This document shows, piece by piece, positions 7,501 to 7,787 of a stretch of DNA of 7,787 nucleotides. Under the pieces are notes generated by a model, which saw only the letters and a program-made list of their open reading frames with translations, did no database searches and was not told the origin of the DNA. Numbering within the stretch: the first letter of the stretch is position 1; each line of letters starts with the position of its first letter. A program made the position numbers and the translations under genes. Source of the stretch: Chloroflexota bacterium (GTDB taxonomy: Bacteria; Chloroflexota; Anaerolineae; UBA3071); the NCBI GenBank assembly GCA_014383605.1, contig JACNHM010000201.1, positions 1 to 7,787 of the forward strand, written 5' to 3'.

Positions 7501-7787
7501 AGGTGGAGTCTGGCTTCGTGGGCGCAGCCCGCTACGACGCTCCCACGCTGGAGCAGCCTTGGACCCGCTACCCCTACCGCAGCCTCTACCTCTCCTTCGG
7601 CTTCGAGGGCATCAACAGCGACACCGGCTTCACCACCCGCGACGAGGTGATGGCCAGGATGGTAGACTTCTGCATGGATGACCTTTCCGTCGAGGTCAGC
7701 GGGCCGTTTGTGGTCGAGAATCCCTTCGATGTGGCAACCTTCGAAGCATCGGTGACCTCCAGTGTCGGCGCCGCAGCGGTAGAATAC
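4521..7787 (+). CDS. Secreted subtilisin-like S8 serine protease, 3' partial
   Basis: The first 1089 codons of an extracellular subtilase are present, open to the window edge with no stop. A signal peptide (KKRIF, then VSLVALLALLVSAL, likely cut after Ala26) is followed by an I9-type inhibitory propeptide (about 34-165; LIVELEDVPLAG, YRVVFNGLALQVP, LPGVKRVY). The peptidase domain has catalytic Asp196 (ASIDTG), His258 (SHGTHTMG) and Ser604 (SGTSMAAPHVAG), with oxyanion-hole Asn366 (SAGNSGPG). A PA domain is inserted at about 410-540, with its usual cysteine pair at 449 and 469 (RGVCEF). A beta-sandwich segment follows at about 671-770 (LSFGPLNAGD, APGDYTGMI). Residues 776-1055 resemble the Rossmann-like domain often found at the C-terminal side of such proteases (ARVLLVDND, YDVIIYWSGDNYY, GGGCLIASGQDL, LYLSFGFEGIN). 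The final 33 residues begin an Ig-like domain. It should degrade proteins outside the cell and mature by propeptide removal. All catalytic residues are present, so activity is expected. Confidence 0.93.
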   Translation, partial: MKKRIFSIVSLVALLALLVSALPAAAVQGPQTDGPAKALPKTSGRLIVELEDVPLAGHWRSAEVTTLSGPTARPDVQAPDAQEYLNFLASQQDAFKMELAKAMPEARVGGFRDSEGNLRELSYRVVFNGLALQVPDDSDATVRRLQRLPGVKRVYRDYAHMPDMYASIPLIDAPAMWEQLGGQGMSGEGIIVASIDTGVYAPNPFFDPAGYAYPPGYPVGDARYTTEKVIGARAYFRAWDPPLAGDDGAWPGPAGSSHGTHTMGTTAGNANTVANVAGVEYTISGVAPQAQILSYRIGYPTASEYSGSAFTAEIVKAYEDAVWDGADVINYSFGGYSGVMPWADGVAVARDWAWWAGVFVSHSAGNSGPGSSTTWDSSPTVMEVAASSTTGTIASGRFNVTAPEPVPDELLDIPYATAAFGPALPSGQIVGPFDYVTSDSIDAANFEGCNAWPAAAFDGKAAVISRGVCEFGLKVLNAEQAGAVFVVIRNHAAGGEGLVSMGGGAVGDQVTIPSIFIGHTNGLALVDWYAANGAVSQFAVDTFAFQLGNVPDVIASFSSRGPAFARFLEPDVTAPGVNILSGGYASGATGVDQHAGFGQASGTSMAAPHVAGAAALLKQLHPDWWNDQIKSALMSTSVTEVWLDAGHTVPASVLDMGAGRIDLGKAGDPGLTFYPPSLSFGPLNAGDVKTLSVWALDVSGAGGLHEISVVADAGIAASVTPASHTFAPGEALTFDVTVDTTGAAPGDYTGMIWLDDGVHLNHIPLWVRVEAPMGDARVLLVDNDFSYLVGYPDYAEFYAGALDSLGVAYDYYNADAHYANPRTLPTAAELAAYDVIIYWSGDNYYPNGSFTVATPLTVIDMQTLTDWQFGGGCLIASGQDLASAWDALDSGGDGYFLYAGNLGTKYLQDSIFDPGYAGILPPVPAVVGQPGSIFSGLTLDISGSAPIIEDDELVGWEDGAANQYYVDEVRIAPYGDTEAPDSIYPIFAAIDGAQVESGFVGAARYDAPTLEQPWTRYPYRSLYLSFGFEGINSDTGFTTRDEVMARMVDFCMDDLSVEVSGPFVVENPFDVATFEASVTSSVGAAAVEY

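Noticed and set aside
1..7787. CRISPR array, tRNA, rRNA, insertion sequence or defence genes
   Set aside because: No regularly spaced repeats, no cloverleaf or rRNA-like segments, no transposase or nuclease motifs were seen on either strand.

Overview
The window is a high-GC stretch of bacterial DNA that codes on the plus strand only. It carries two large genes for secreted proteases: an intact immune-inhibitor-A-like M6 zinc metalloprotease (405-4049) and a subtilisin-like S8 serine protease (4521 to the window edge, 3' end missing). Both start with a clear Sec signal peptide, and neither shows a cell-wall sorting signal in the part that is visible. The combination of M6/InhA with a C-terminal DNRLRE-type domain, and S8 with a PA insert plus a Rossmann-like C-terminal domain, together with the base composition and a short palindromic repeat at the edge, suggests a Chloroflexota bacterium (Anaerolineae or Caldilineae type). 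That is an inference from protein style; no rRNA or other marker gene is present.

Layout. 1-47: a palindromic repeat that can fold into two mutually exclusive hairpins. 48-404: a non-coding leader before the M6 gene, with a possible 53-codon peptide (168-329), a block shared with the second leader (226-269), a sequence matching the complement of the 16S 3' tail (294-306), two adjacent hairpins (310-354) and the M6 ribosome binding site (391-396). 405-4049: M6 protease. 4112-4143: hairpin, probably a terminator. 4191-4219: near-consensus sigma-70-type promoter. 4220-4520: a leader of about 295 nt with the second copy of the shared block (4298-4341), a second 16S-tail-like sequence (4379-4391), two adjacent hairpins (4419-4487) and the S8 ribosome binding site. 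4521-7787: S8 protease.

The two genes look like separate transcription units, since a terminator-like hairpin and then a strong promoter lie between them. Their proteins would act together outside the cell on protein substrates. The most notable signal is in the non-coding DNA: the two leaders share a block identical at 35 of 44 positions without gaps, exactly 4072 bases apart, followed in both by a purine-rich 16S-tail-like sequence and a pair of hairpins. The genes themselves are not homologous, so the shared leader is either a common post-transcriptional control element or a dispersed repeat. One of its frames is conserved at the protein level, so a leader peptide is possible but unproven.
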